From positions 62,001 through 126,000 of the forward strand of contig NZ_JBGCUO010000002.1 in the NCBI RefSeq assembly GCF_041102775.1: a stretch of DNA of 64,000 nt, written 5' to 3'. This DNA comes from Alcanivorax sp. REN37 (lineage in GTDB: Bacteria; Pseudomonadota; Gammaproteobacteria; Pseudomonadales; Alcanivoracaceae). Within the stretch, counting starts at the first letter, position 1, and the number at the start of each line of letters is the position of its first letter. This document shows positions 53,421 to 62,333 of this stretch, piece after piece. A model generated the notes under the pieces. The model was not told the origin of the DNA. It saw only the letters and a list, made by a program, of their open reading frames with translations, and did not search any database. Both the position numbers and the translations under genes were made by a program.

Positions 53421-53475
53421 GCGCTGACGCACCGTCGAGGTGATCGACTGTTGACTGTGGCTCAGCCGGGAAGGT

Positions 53476-53808
53476 TCAGACCAGTCCGGCCCGCGCGGCG
53501 ACACCGGTCAGGCTGTCCGGCCACGCCAGATCCGGCAGCAAACCGGCGGCGCCGGCCAGCAGCGTGCTGCCGACACTGCGACCACGGTTAGCCGGATGCA
53601 CCGCCAGCGCTGTCACCTGCCAGCCGTCGCCGGCCGCTTCGGCCACCAAAATGGCGATCGGGCGGGCGTTGAAATGCCCTTCGATGATGCGGCGTCCGGG
53701 CTGGTCCTGGCGCAGGCTTTGCAGCAGTTCGGGCTGGTCGGCAAGCACCCGCGCGAAGTAGTCAGCGCTGTCCGGGGTGAAGGAATGTTCGCGGGCAATC
53801 AGAGGCAT
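53476..53808 (-). CDS. Small GNAT-like acetyltransferase
   Basis: 110 residues, shorter than a full GNAT domain (about 140). 'ARPIAILVAEAAGDGWQVTA' is the beta2-beta4 core and 'LAVHPANRGRSVGSTLL' is the acetyl-CoA loop (Q/RxxGxG/A type, with the final Gly replaced by Ser-Val-Gly). The layout resembles the PanZ/PanM group that senses acetyl-CoA, but this is uncertain. It is divergent from hisB, with promoters back to back in 67 bases. Confidence 0.68.
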   Translation of the reverse strand: MPLIAREHSFTPDSADYFARVLADQPELLQSLRQDQPGRRIIEGHFNARPIAILVAEAAGDGWQVTALAVHPANRGRSVGSTLLAGAAGLLPDLAWPDSLTGVAARAGLV

Positions 53809-53843
53809 AGGCTGGGTCGCTGGTTCGTCGGGCGGGGGGGCCG

Positions 53844-53850
53844 TATAATA
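53844..53850. promoter_or_regulatory. Shared -10 region between the GNAT gene and hisB
   Basis: The plus strand has a perfect TATAAT (53844-53849), 27 bases before the hisB ATG. The same bases read TATTAT on the minus strand towards the GNAT gene. No -35 is obvious either way. Confidence 0.5.
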
Positions 53851-53875
53851 GCCCGCCGATCAATGGAGGTCATTC

Positions 53876-54490
53876 ATGACTCAGCGCACTGCCAGCGTCA
53901 CCCGTAATACGCTGGAAACCCGTATTCAGGTTTCCCTGAATCTCGATGGCACCGGCAAGGGCGTGTTCAACACCGGAGTTCCCTTCCTTGACCACATGCT
54001 CGATCAGATTTCCCGTCACGGGCTGATCGATCTGGACGTGCGCGCCGAAGGCGACCTGCACATCGACGCTCACCACACCGTGGAAGACGTCGGCATCACC
54101 GTGGGCCAGGCACTGGCCCAGGCGATTGGCGACAAGAAAGGCATCTACCGTTACGGCCACAGCTATGTGCCGTTGGACGAAGCCCTCAGCCGCGTGGTGG
54201 TGGACCTGTCCGGCCGCCCGGGCCTGCACATGAACGTGGAATTCACCCGCGCCCGCATTGGTGATTTCGACGTGGACCTGTTCCAGGAGTTCTTCCAGGG
54301 GCTGGTGAACCACGCGATGATCACCCTGCACATCGACAACCTGCGCGGCTTCAACGCCCACCACCAGGCGGAAACAGTGTTCAAGGCGTTTGGCCGGGCA
54401 CTGCGCATGGCGGTGGCCCGCGATGAGCGCATGGCGGACATGACACCGTCCACCAAGGGTACGCTCACCGAAAACACCCCTCAGGGTTGA
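53876..54490 (+). CDS. hisB: Imidazoleglycerol-phosphate dehydratase
   Basis: 204 residues, the monofunctional type without the N-terminal phosphatase domain of E. coli HisB. Metal-binding His/Glu motifs are '[11 protein letters not shown]' (two copies of HHxxE type with '[13 protein letters not shown]'), plus '[15 protein letters not shown]'. Converts IGP to imidazole acetol phosphate. hisH starts 6 bases later (ATG at 54497). The histidinol-phosphatase must be encoded elsewhere; the HAD gene at 5133 is a candidate. Confidence 0.96.
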   Translation: MTQRTASVTRNTLETRIQVSLNLDGTGKGVFNTGVPFLDHMLDQISRHGLIDLDVRAEGDLHIDAHHTVEDVGITVGQALAQAIGDKKGIYRYGHSYVPLDEALSRVVVDLSGRPGLHMNVEFTRARIGDFDVDLFQEFFQGLVNHAMITLHIDNLRGFNAHHQAETVFKAFGRALRMAVARDERMADMTPSTKGTLTENTPQG

Positions 54491-54496
54491 TTGCCA

Positions 54497-55129
54497 ATGG
54501 CCGAATCTGTCGTTCTGATTGATTACGGCATGGGCAACCTGCACTCCGCCGCCAAGGCGTTGGAGCAGGCCTCCCCGTCCCACCGCGTGCGTGTCAGCAG
54601 TGATGCGCAAGTGGTGGCGGCGGCGGACCGGGTGGTGTTCCCCGGCGTCGGCGCCATGCGCGACTGCATGGGAGCGCTGCGCGAGCGCGGTCTTGATCAA
54701 GCGATCCTGTCCGTGGTGGCCGCCGGCCGGCCGTTGCTGGGTATCTGCATCGGCATGCAGGCGCTGACCCGCCACAGTGCTGAAAACGGCGGTGTGGACT
54801 GCTTGGCGGTGTTGGACGGCAGCGTCACTCGCTTCCCCGACCACGCCGGCAAACAGCGTTTGAAGGTGCCGCACATGGGCTGGAGCCCGGTGCTGCAACA
54901 ACCGCATCCGCTGTGGCAGGGCATCGCCGACCAATCGCGGTTCTATTTTGTGCATTCCTACTGCGCCGCCGACCTGTCGGCGACGCAGACCGTGGGCAGT
55001 TGCGATTACGGCGTACCTTTTGCCGCCGCCGCTGCCCGCGACAACGTGTTCGCGGTGCAATTCCACCCGGAAAAAAGCGCCGCTGACGGCCTCACACTGC
55101 TGGCCAACTTCCTGCGCTGGCAGCCCTGA
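54497..55129 (+). CDS. hisH: Imidazole glycerol phosphate synthase, glutaminase subunit
   Basis: 210 residues, a class I glutaminase. The Cys nucleophile is in [11 protein letters not shown] and the His/Glu pair in VQFHPEKS. The N-terminus is '[18 protein letters not shown]'. It supplies ammonia to HisF. A TTG at 54491 in frame is possible but the ATG is preferred. It is coupled with hisB and followed by hisA after 41 bases. Confidence 0.95.
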   Translation: MAESVVLIDYGMGNLHSAAKALEQASPSHRVRVSSDAQVVAAADRVVFPGVGAMRDCMGALRERGLDQAILSVVAAGRPLLGICIGMQALTRHSAENGGVDCLAVLDGSVTRFPDHAGKQRLKVPHMGWSPVLQQPHPLWQGIADQSRFYFVHSYCAADLSATQTVGSCDYGVPFAAAAARDNVFAVQFHPEKSAADGLTLLANFLRWQP

Positions 55130-55170
55130 CGAGTTGGCGCTGCGGCGCCGCTTTGCGAAGAGACATGACT

Positions 55171-55914
55171 ATGGAACTGATCCCCGCCATCGATCTGAAA
55201 GACGGCAAGTGTGTGCGCCTGCGCCAAGGCCGCATGGACGATGACACCGTGTTCTCCGATGACCCGGTGGCGGTGGCCAGCGACTGGGTGGCCAAAGGCG
55301 CCCGCCGCCTGCACTTGGTGGACCTGAACGGCGCCTTTGCCGGCGAGCCGGTGAACGGTGAAATCGTCAAGGCGATTGCTGCCCGCCACCCGGAGCTGCC
55401 GATCCAGATCGGCGGCGGCATCCGCACCCCGGAAATCATCGAAGCCTATCTGGCTGCCGGCGTGCAGTGGGTGATCATCGGCACCAAGGCGGTGACCGAT
55501 CCGGATTTCGTCACCGAGATGTGCAAGCGCTTCCCCGGCCACATCATCGTCGGCCTCGATGCCATCAACGGCAAAGTGGCCACCGACGGCTGGGCCAATG
55601 TCACTGACGTGGACGTGATCGAGCTGGCCAAGCGCTTTGAGCACGACGGCGTGTCCGCCATCGTTTACACCGACATCGCCCGTGATGGCATGCTGCAGGG
55701 CGTTAACGTGGACGCCACCGAGCGGCTGGCGCAGTCGATGTCGATTCCGGTGATTGCCTCCGGTGGCATCACTAACCTCGACGACGTGCGCAACCTGTGC
55801 GCAGTGGCGGCGTCTGGCATCAGCGGCGCTATCACCGGCCGGGCAATCTACGAAGGTACGCTCGACTTTGCTGCCGGCCAGATGCTGGCAGACCAGCTCA
55901 GCGACCGTGCCTGA
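55171..55914 (+). CDS. hisA: Phosphoribosyl-ProFAR isomerase
   Basis: 247 residues, a (beta/alpha)8 barrel. '[15 protein letters not shown]' contains the general-base Asp, '[11 protein letters not shown]' and '[13 protein letters not shown]' (second catalytic Asp), with phosphate loops 'QIGGGIRT' and 'ASGGI'. AAGAG lies 8 nt before this ATG, so I use it rather than the ATG at 55165. Confidence 0.95.
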   Translation: MELIPAIDLKDGKCVRLRQGRMDDDTVFSDDPVAVASDWVAKGARRLHLVDLNGAFAGEPVNGEIVKAIAARHPELPIQIGGGIRTPEIIEAYLAAGVQWVIIGTKAVTDPDFVTEMCKRFPGHIIVGLDAINGKVATDGWANVTDVDVIELAKRFEHDGVSAIVYTDIARDGMLQGVNVDATERLAQSMSIPVIASGGITNLDDVRNLCAVAASGISGAITGRAIYEGTLDFAAGQMLADQLSDRA

Positions 55915-56008
55915 GCCAGCTGGCGATGACGGCGCGCTTCGGTGCGCCGCCATCGCTCTGTTACACTGCGCGGCTTCTTCTTTCCTCAGACACATTCGGT
56001 GGTATCCC

Positions 56009-56782
56009 ATGGGATTGGCCAAACGCATCATCCCCTGCCTGGACGTTGAACAGGGGCGCGTCGTCAAAGGCGTCAAATTTGTTGAGATCCGCGACGCCGG
56101 TGACCCGGTGGAAATCGCCCGCCGCTACAACGAGGCGGGTGCCGACGAACTGACCTTCCTCGATATCAGTGCCACCGTCGAAGGCCGTGCCACCATGCTC
56201 AACACGGTGGAGCGCATCGCCGCGGAGGTGTTCATTCCGCTCACCGTGGGCGGTGGTGTGAGCACGCTGGACGACATCCGCAACCTGCTCAATGCCGGTG
56301 CCGACAAAGTCAGCATCAACTCGGCCGCGGTGGCGCGTCCGGAGTTCGTGCGCGAAGCCGCCGAGCGGTTTGGCTCGCAGTGCATCGTGGCCGCCATCGA
56401 CGCCAAGAAAGTCAGCGCCGAGAGCCAGCCCAACCGTTGGGAGATCTTCACCCACGGCGGCCGTAAGGCGACCGGACTGGACGCCATTGAGTGGGCTCGG
56501 CTGATGGCTGAGTACGGTGCTGGCGAAATGCTGCTGACCAGCATGGACCGCGACGGCACCAAAAACGGTTTCGACATCGCGCTCACCCGTGCCATCAGCG
56601 ATGCGGTGCCGGTGCCGGTGATCGCGTCCGGCGGCGTTGGCAACTTGCAGCATCTGGTGGATGGCATCCTGCAGGGCGGTGCCGATGCGGTGTTGGCGGC
56701 AAGTATTTTCCATTTCGGCGAGTTCAGCATCCGCGAGGCCAAGGAATACCTGGCTGCCGCGGGCATTGAAGTGCGCCTGTAA
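56009..56782 (+). CDS. hisF: Imidazole glycerol phosphate synthase, cyclase subunit
   Basis: 257 residues, (beta/alpha)8 barrel paralogous to HisA. '[16 protein letters not shown]' carries the catalytic Asp, '[15 protein letters not shown]' the second Asp, and phosphate sites are 'TVGGGVS' and 'IASGGVG'. It forms the synthase with HisH. The 94-base gap after hisA holds no clear terminator. The remaining his genes are not in the window. Confidence 0.96.
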   Translation: MGLAKRIIPCLDVEQGRVVKGVKFVEIRDAGDPVEIARRYNEAGADELTFLDISATVEGRATMLNTVERIAAEVFIPLTVGGGVSTLDDIRNLLNAGADKVSINSAAVARPEFVREAAERFGSQCIVAAIDAKKVSAESQPNRWEIFTHGGRKATGLDAIEWARLMAEYGAGEMLLTSMDRDGTKNGFDIALTRAISDAVPVPVIASGGVGNLQHLVDGILQGGADAVLAASIFHFGEFSIREAKEYLAAAGIEVRL

Positions 56783-56790
56783 CGCGGACG

Positions 56791-56811
56791 GCGGGGGCAT
56801 GGAGCCCCCGC
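56791..56811 (+). terminator. Hairpin after hisF
   Basis: GCGGGGGC, a 5-nt loop and GCCCCCGC lie 8 bases after the stop. There is no T-tract, so termination is uncertain. Confidence 0.4.
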
Positions 56812-56863
56812 TCTGGCTCAGCTACTCTCTGTTGGCATAACAACAACAGAAGGAAGCTGCTGC

Positions 56864-57742
56864 ATGGATTCGTCCAGTCTGGTTGAGGTGGGTTTGCCCG
56901 CCGCATTGTTCCTGATCATGGTCGGTATGGGGCTCACCCTCACCGGCAATGATTTCCGCACTCTTGCGGCCCGTCCCGGGCCGATCCTGTTCGGTACCCT
57001 GGCCCAGATCGTGCTGATGCCGCTGCTGGCGGTGGCGATTGCGCTGATGCTGGACTTGCCGCCGGTGATGGCGGTGGGGCTGGTGCTGATCGGTGCCTGC
57101 CCCGGCGGCACCACTTCCAATCTGTTTGCCTTCCTTGGCCGCGGCGACGTGGCGCTGTCGATCATCCTCACGGTGCTGGCGAGCCTGATCACCATTGTCA
57201 CGCTGCCGCTGTCGGTGAACCTCGCCATGGAGCATTTCCTGGGTGAGGGCACTCGCTTCTCGCTGCCGGTGCTGAAAACCGTGTTGACGCTGGTGGTGAT
57301 CATCTTGGTGCCGGTGCTGATCGGCATGGGGGTGCGCAACCGGCGACCGGCTTGGGCGGCGCGCGGCGAGAAGTTGGTGAGCCTGTTCGGGCTGGTGGTG
57401 CTGGTGGCGGTGATCGTTGGACTGGTGGCGCAGGAAGGCAGTCGCATGCTGGGCTATCTACAGGCAGCCGGGCCGGCGGCGGCACTGCTGGCGGTGGCAG
57501 GCATGGCGGTGGCGCTGCTGGGCGGGCGCGTAATGGGACTGTCTGGGCCGGCAGCACTCACGGTAGCCATCGAGCTGGCAGTGAAGAACGGCACCTTGGG
57601 GCTGATGATCGCGCTGAGCTTGCTGCAATCACCGGAGATGTCGATTCCGGCGGCAGTCTACAGTCTGCTGATGTTCGTGTTCGGGTTCTTGCTGGCGGGG
57701 CTGGGTCGGGCGCGGTTGCCGGCGCGACCGCTGGCGGTGTGA
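56864..57742 (+). CDS. Bile acid:sodium symporter (BASS) family protein
   Basis: 292 residues, about nine or ten membrane segments. Family motifs are 'LIGACPGGTTSNLFAFLGRG' near 85-104 (core unwound helix) and 'AIELAVKNGTLGLMIAL' (ExxxxN Na-site region). The substrate in bacteria is usually an organic anion or 2-keto acid; it cannot be assigned. A ribosome site AAGGAAG precedes the ATG, and ATAACAACAAC lies ahead of it. Confidence 0.88.
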   Translation: MDSSSLVEVGLPAALFLIMVGMGLTLTGNDFRTLAARPGPILFGTLAQIVLMPLLAVAIALMLDLPPVMAVGLVLIGACPGGTTSNLFAFLGRGDVALSIILTVLASLITIVTLPLSVNLAMEHFLGEGTRFSLPVLKTVLTLVVIILVPVLIGMGVRNRRPAWAARGEKLVSLFGLVVLVAVIVGLVAQEGSRMLGYLQAAGPAAALLAVAGMAVALLGGRVMGLSGPAALTVAIELAVKNGTLGLMIALSLLQSPEMSIPAAVYSLLMFVFGFLLAGLGRARLPARPLAV

Positions 57743-57749
57743 GGTCATT

Positions 57750-57770
57750 GGGCCGGCCCAGTGCCGGCCC
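57750..57770. terminator. GC-rich hairpin between the BASS gene and yibQ
   Basis: GGGCCGGC, 5 nt, GCCGGCCC separates the convergent genes. No T-tract. Confidence 0.4.
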
Positions 57771-57776
57771 GCTGAC

Positions 57777-58532
57777 TCAGCGGCCGCGCAGGGCCGCGGC
57801 CCGGCGCCAGTTGTTGGGCAGCAACTCGGATACCGGCACCAACTCCACCCCCGCCTCGCGCAGCAAGGGCAGCGCACTTTCCAGATACTCCAGCGTTTCC
57901 GGGTAGGGATGGCCGATGCCGATGGCGTGGCCACGCTGGCGCGCGATCGCCAGCAGTTGGTTGAACTGGGTGTTGATCGCCGCGCGGTCGCGCAGGTTGT
58001 CGAGAAACACATCGCGGCTGGCTTGGGCGATGCCGAAACGGGCAGCGGTGGCTGCGGCCACCGAATCGCCAATGGTGCGGCTGTCGATGAAGTACACATG
58101 ACGCGTGGCCAGCGCCTGCATCACCCGTTCCATGGCGGCTCGGTCGCGGGTCACTGCGCTGCCCATGTGGTTGTTGAGGCCGCGGGCTTGCGGCACCCGC
58201 TCAAACGCATCGCGCAGTACCCGTGCGACCTGGGTCGCCGACATTTGCGTATCGACGCCGCCCGGGTCCAGCGGCATCGGGCCGCTGGCGGCCATCGGCA
58301 GGTGGATCAGGATTTCATGGCCACGGGCGGCGGCGCGGCGCGCCATTTCAGTGCCGTGCGGGGAGCGCGGGATCACCGCCAAGGTGATCGCCGGCGGCAG
58401 TTGCAGCGCCCGTTGGCTGCGGTCGCGGTGGTAGCCGATGTCATCCAGGATCACCGCAATGCGGGGGGTGTCGGTGGCCAGTGCCAGCGGTGCCCACAGC
58501 AGTGCGGTCAGCAGTACCAGCAGCGGTTTCAC
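57777..58532 (-). CDS. yibQ: Divergent polysaccharide deacetylase family protein (YibQ)
   Basis: 251 residues. An N-terminal signal peptide is cleaved after about Ala19 (LVLLTALLWAPLALA). The NodB-type fold shows 'RIAVILDDIGYHRDRSQ', 'HEILIHLPMAA' and 'RGLNNHMGSAVTRD', with 'IGIGHPYPETLEYLE' at the end. Periplasmic; the substrate and whether it deacetylates anything are unknown. The start is GTG, overlapping the ctp stop by 4 bases. yibQ, ctp and envC form a division/peptidoglycan cluster. Confidence 0.9.
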   Translation of the reverse strand: MKPLLVLLTALLWAPLALATDTPRIAVILDDIGYHRDRSQRALQLPPAITLAVIPRSPHGTEMARRAAARGHEILIHLPMAASGPMPLDPGGVDTQMSATQVARVLRDAFERVPQARGLNNHMGSAVTRDRAAMERVMQALATRHVYFIDSRTIGDSVAAATAARFGIAQASRDVFLDNLRDRAAINTQFNQLLAIARQRGHAIGIGHPYPETLEYLESALPLLREAGVELVPVSELLPNNWRRAAALRGR

Positions 58533-59818
58533 GGGGCCGGCCGGCGCTGGCTCAGGTGGATGCCGCGCAGTACCGACAGGGCTTGATACAGCTCGTAATC
58601 ACGGCGTGCCAGCGCGCCGGTGGCCGCGGCGCTGTCCGGTGCCGAATCGGCACCGCTTTGCAGGTGATGAGGCAGATCCGCTTCGCGCAGGCTGTCAGGG
58701 TCGTCGCTCCATTCCACCTTGCTGACACTGACCGGGATGTCCGGGTGGATGCCGTCCGCCTGGATCGAGCGCCCATTGGGCGTGTAGTAACGCGCGGTGG
58801 TGAGTTTCAGCGCCGCGTCATCTTGCAGCGGCAGTACCGTCTGCACCGAGCCTTTGCCGAAGGTGCGGCGGCCGATAATCAGCGCGCGGCCATGGTCTTG
58901 CAACGCGCCGGCGACGATTTCCGACGCCGAGGCGGAGCCGCCGTTCACCAGCACCGCCAGTGGTTTGCCGTTGAGCAGGTCGCCATGGCTGGCGGCGTAG
59001 TTGAGGCGGGTGTCCTCGCTGCGACCCTGGGTGTAGACGATCAGGCCGTCATCGAGGAACAGGTCGCTGACCTGGATGGCGCCGGTGAGCACGCCGCCGG
59101 GGTTGTTGCGCAGATCGAGTACCAGCCCGGCCAGGTTGGGATTGTCGGCCAGCAGTTGCTCCAGCTGGCGGCGCACCTCGCGGCCGGTGTTGCTCTGGAA
59201 TTGGGAGATGCGCAGGTAGCCAATCTCGTCCGGCAGCATCTCGCTGCGCACACTGCGCACCTGGATGCGGTCGCGGGTGAGGGTGACGGTTTTCGGCGAG
59301 CCGCTGCCTTCACGCAGCAGCTGGATGGTGACGCTGCTGCCGATCTCGCCGCGCAGCATTTCCACCGCCTCGTTGAGGGTCAGGCCCTTGAGCAAGGTGT
59401 CATCGATCTTCAGCAGCACGTCGTTGGCTTGAATGCCGGCGCGGCTGGCCGGGGTGTCGTCCATCGGCGTGACCACGGTGACGAAGCCGTCCTTCATGGT
59501 CACTTCCATACCGAGGCCGCCGAACTCGCCGGAGGTGCTCACCTGCAGGTCGTCAAACTCGTCTGGGCTGAGGTAGGCAGAGTGCGGGTCGAGCTCCATC
59601 AGCATGCCGCGGATGGCAGACTCCAGCAGTTCGCGCACATCGGCGTCTTCCACGTAGGCGACGCGGATGCGCTCCAGCACTTCGGCAAACCGGCGCAGTT
59701 CGGTCACTGGAATGTCGTGCTGGCGGGCGTCCTGGTCCAGTTGCGGGCGCGGGTCCAGCGGCGCTGCCACGGTGGTGGTGGCCAGGGCCAGCAGGGAAAT
59801 GCCGAGAATGTATTTCAT
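58529..59818 (-). CDS. Carboxy-terminal processing protease, S41 family
   Basis: 429 residues. Signal peptide (ALATTTVA then APLDP), PDZ domain about 90-165 (GLGMEVTMKDGFVTVV, LLKIDDTLL) and the S41 core with the catalytic Ser in 'NGGSASASEIVAGALQD' (about Ser297) and Lys322 in RRTFGKGSVQ. Such periplasmic CTPs cleave C-termini and control peptidoglycan hydrolases; being next to envC fits that. It follows envC by 32 bases. Confidence 0.93.
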   Translation of the reverse strand: MKYILGISLLALATTTVAAPLDPRPQLDQDARQHDIPVTELRRFAEVLERIRVAYVEDADVRELLESAIRGMLMELDPHSAYLSPDEFDDLQVSTSGEFGGLGMEVTMKDGFVTVVTPMDDTPASRAGIQANDVLLKIDDTLLKGLTLNEAVEMLRGEIGSSVTIQLLREGSGSPKTVTLTRDRIQVRSVRSEMLPDEIGYLRISQFQSNTGREVRRQLEQLLADNPNLAGLVLDLRNNPGGVLTGAIQVSDLFLDDGLIVYTQGRSEDTRLNYAASHGDLLNGKPLAVLVNGGSASASEIVAGALQDHGRALIIGRRTFGKGSVQTVLPLQDDAALKLTTARYYTPNGRSIQADGIHPDIPVSVSKVEWSDDPDSLREADLPHHLQSGADSAPDSAAATGALARRDYELYQALSVLRGIHLSQRRPAP

Positions 59819-59850
59819 CCTGTCTACTCTCAGAGTGCGGCCGCCGCCGA

Positions 59851-61014
59851 TTAATTCAGGGGCGGCAGTGTAACACGGCGGTTGACCCAGCCATTGGGGT
59901 TCACCGGCTTGCCCTGGCGGCGAATTTCAAAGTACAGCCCGGCGTCACCAGCGCCGCCGGAGTCGCCGGAACGGGCCAGCACATCACCGGCGGAAACCCA
60001 ATCACCGACCTCGCGCAGCAATGTTTGGTTATGGCCGTACAGGCTCAGGTAACCGTTGCCATGGTCGACGATCAGCATGAAACCGTAGCCGCGCAGCCAG
60101 TCGGAGTACACCACGCGCCCGGTGTGGATCGCGCGTACCGGAGTGCCGGGTGTGGCCTCCAGAATCATCCCGTTCCAGCGCAGACTGCCGCTGCGCACGG
60201 TACCGAAGTTCACCCGCGTGCGGCCTTCCAACGGGAACGGCAGTTTGCCGGCCAGCTGGCCAAAGGGGGCGCCGCTGGGCTGCGCCGGAATGTCGGCGAT
60301 CACCCGGTTCATCTGTTGCAGCAGCGCGTCGAGCCGGCTTTCGTCAGCGCGTAGCGCGCCGAGCCGCTGGCCCTGCTCGGTGACCTGGGCATTGAGCGCG
60401 CTGAGCGCGGTGGCGCGCTGCTGGCGTGCTTCGCCAAGGCGGCGCTGCTGGGCGCTCACTTCTGCCTCGCGCACGCCGAGCTGCTCGCGGGCATCGGCCA
60501 CTTCCAGCGACACCTTGATCAGCGCCTCCAGTTCTGTTTTGAGGGTGCTGAGGCGCTCGCTGCGGGCGCGCTGCATGTAATCGTGGTAGCGCAGCAGCCG
60601 TGCGACTTGGTCCGGCTGTTGCTGGCTGAGCAGCAGCTTGGTGGTGGGTTCTTTGCCGTGCCCGTACAGTAGCCGCACGGTGCGCGCGATCCATTCCACC
60701 TGGGTGGCCTGTTCGGCGGCCATGCTGCGCTGGCGGGTCTTGAGTTGGTCGAGGCGCTGGGCGGCCTCGCGCTGGCGTTGCTGTAGGGTGGTCTGTTCGC
60801 GATCGAGCCGGGCGATGGCGGCTTCGCGCTCGCGCAGGTCCGCGGCCAGCCGGTCGCGCTGGCGCAGGTCTTTCTGCTGTTGTTGTTCCAGCCCGCGGAT
60901 TCGCTCGCGTAATTCACGCAGTTGCCCCGGCGAGACGTTGTCTGCCGGCAGCCAGGCAGGCCACAGCAACAGCACACCAAGTAGCGCGGACAGCAGCAAA
61001 CGGGGGCGGATCAT
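59851..61014 (-). CDS. envC: Murein hydrolase activator EnvC
   Basis: 387 residues. Signal peptide (LLLSALLGVLLLWPAWLPA), two long coiled-coil stretches (about 28-130 and 150-235) and a C-terminal LytM/M23 domain. The M23 zinc ligands are lost: the HxxxD position is RWNGMIL and the HxH position is LYFEIRRQGKPVNP. That is the state of EnvC, which activates AmiA/AmiB at the septum. It is divergent from the rhodanese gene, as yibP-yibN in E. coli. Confidence 0.94.
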   Translation of the reverse strand: MIRPRLLLSALLGVLLLWPAWLPADNVSPGQLRELRERIRGLEQQQQKDLRQRDRLAADLREREAAIARLDREQTTLQQRQREAAQRLDQLKTRQRSMAAEQATQVEWIARTVRLLYGHGKEPTTKLLLSQQQPDQVARLLRYHDYMQRARSERLSTLKTELEALIKVSLEVADAREQLGVREAEVSAQQRRLGEARQQRATALSALNAQVTEQGQRLGALRADESRLDALLQQMNRVIADIPAQPSGAPFGQLAGKLPFPLEGRTRVNFGTVRSGSLRWNGMILEATPGTPVRAIHTGRVVYSDWLRGYGFMLIVDHGNGYLSLYGHNQTLLREVGDWVSAGDVLARSGDSGGAGDAGLYFEIRRQGKPVNPNGWVNRRVTLPPLN

Positions 61015-61091
61015 GGGAGTGTGGCCACCGGTGTTGGCAGCGCGGCAGTGCCAAACCGGCCGCGAGCATGGATGAATGGCATTGGCTTCCT

Positions 61092-61097
61092 TATACT
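61092..61097 (+). promoter_or_regulatory. Possible -10 of the rhodanese-grxC-secB operon
   Basis: TATACT lies 38 bases before the first ATG, with no strong -35. Confidence 0.35.
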
Positions 61098-61134
61098 TGG
61101 CGACGTTTTTTTACCCATGATCGGATGATGCTGT

Positions 61135-61551
61135 ATGACCAAAGCGCTCGAATTTGCCGCCAACCACCCAGTGCTGGTATCGGCGTTCTTTTTGCTCTGG
61201 GCTCTGTTCTTCCTGAACGAGTCACGCCGCGGCGGTCGTTCCATCAGCCCGCAGCAGGCCACTGACCTGCTCAACCGGGAACAGGGTGTGGTGATTGATC
61301 TGCGCAGCGCCGATGACTTCCGCAAGGGACACATCGCGGGAAGTATCAATGTTCCGCAGGCCAACCTCAACGAACGCCTGAACGAAATTGAAAAATGGAA
61401 AGACCGCCCGTTGATCTTCCTGTGCGGCCAGGGCAACCAGGCCGGCGGGGCGGTGTCGCCGTTGCGCGGCAAGGGGTTCACGAAACTGTACCGCATCCGT
61501 GGTGGAATGCAGGGATGGCGCGGTGAGAACTTGCCAGTGGTGCGAGCCTGA
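61135..61551 (+). CDS. yibN: YibN-type rhodanese domain protein
   Basis: 138 residues. An N-terminal membrane helix (VLVSAFFLLWALFFL, about 13-27) anchors a rhodanese domain ('VVIDLRSADDFRKGHIAGSI', catalytic Cys97 in FLCGQGNQAG, 'RIRGGMQGW'). Probably a membrane-bound sulfurtransferase or thiol enzyme. It shares one base with grxC (TGATG). Confidence 0.93.
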   Translation: MTKALEFAANHPVLVSAFFLLWALFFLNESRRGGRSISPQQATDLLNREQGVVIDLRSADDFRKGHIAGSINVPQANLNERLNEIEKWKDRPLIFLCGQGNQAGGAVSPLRGKGFTKLYRIRGGMQGWRGENLPVVRA

Positions 61552-61817
61552 TGACTTCCGTACTGATTTATACCACCCGTTGGTGCCCGTTCTGCCAGCG
61601 CGCTCTGCAGCTGCTGGACAGCAAGGGCGTGTCGTACACCAATGTGGATGTGGATGACGACCCGTCCCAGCGTCAGATCATGATCGAGCGGGCGGGGCGC
61701 CGAACGGTGCCGCAAATCTTCATCGGCGACACCCACGTGGGGGGCTGCGATGATCTTTACGCCTTGGAGCGTGAAGGCCGCCTGGATGCAATGCTGAACA
61801 TGGATGCAAAACAATGA
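61551..61817 (+). CDS. grxC: Glutaredoxin 3
   Basis: 88 residues. The dithiol active site is WCPFC (Cys12, Cys15); the cis-Pro and GSH site are RTVPQIFIGDTHVGGCDDL. It reduces protein disulfides with glutathione. The stop overlaps the secB start as ATGA, giving translational coupling. Confidence 0.96.
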   Translation: MTSVLIYTTRWCPFCQRALQLLDSKGVSYTNVDVDDDPSQRQIMIERAGRRTVPQIFIGDTHVGGCDDLYALEREGRLDAMLNMDAKQ

Positions 61818-62278
61818 GTGAGACACCGGAGCGCGCGTTCCACCTGCAACGTTTTTACGTCAAGGACCTGTCCTATGAAGTGCCGGGGGCACCTGAGGTG
61901 TTCCTGACCCCGGTGCAGCCGCGGGTGAACCTGCAGCTGAACACCGAAGCCCGTGCGCTGGGTGACAGCGGCAGCGATTTCGAAGTGGTGCTGAGCGTCA
62001 CCGTCACCGCCGAGAATGAAGACGGCAAAGTGCTGTACCTGGCGGAAGTGGTGCAGGCTGGCATCTTCACCTTGGTTGGCTTTGAAGGCGAAGAGCGCGA
62101 TCACCTGCTCGGCGCCTACTGCCCGAACCTGCTGTTCCCGTATGCCCGCGAAGCGGTGTCTGATCTGGTCAACCGTGGCAGCTTCCCGCAATTGCTGCTG
62201 CAACCGATCAACTTCGATGCGCTTTACGCCGACGCCCGCGCGCGTCAGGCCGACGGCGCCGAAGCGCCGACCCACTGA
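61814..62278 (+). CDS. secB: Protein-export chaperone SecB
   Basis: 154 residues, the typical size. Conserved segments are 'FHLQRFYVKDLSYEVPGAPE', 'VNLQLNTEARAL' and the C-terminal 'GSFPQLLLQPINFDALYAD'. It holds precursors unfolded and delivers them to SecA. It ends before a bidirectional terminator. Confidence 0.96.
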   Translation: MSETPERAFHLQRFYVKDLSYEVPGAPEVFLTPVQPRVNLQLNTEARALGDSGSDFEVVLSVTVTAENEDGKVLYLAEVVQAGIFTLVGFEGEERDHLLGAYCPNLLFPYAREAVSDLVNRGSFPQLLLQPINFDALYADARARQADGAEAPTH

Positions 62279-62292
62279 GTGGTCGGCAGAAG

Positions 62293-62323
62293 CAAAAAAG
62301 CCCGTCAGTGACGGGCTTTTTTG
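62293..62323. terminator. Bidirectional terminator between secB and the T1SS adaptor gene
   Basis: CAAAAAAGCCCGTC, a 3-nt loop and GACGGGCTTTTTTG: a 14-bp stem with A- and T-tracts. Confidence 0.93.
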
Positions 62324-62333
62324 TGGGCGTCGA

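Noticed and set aside
58481..59854. Long open frame antisense to the S41 protease
   Set aside because: The protease frame is complete and carries a signal peptide, PDZ and catalytic residues; the antisense frame is compositional.
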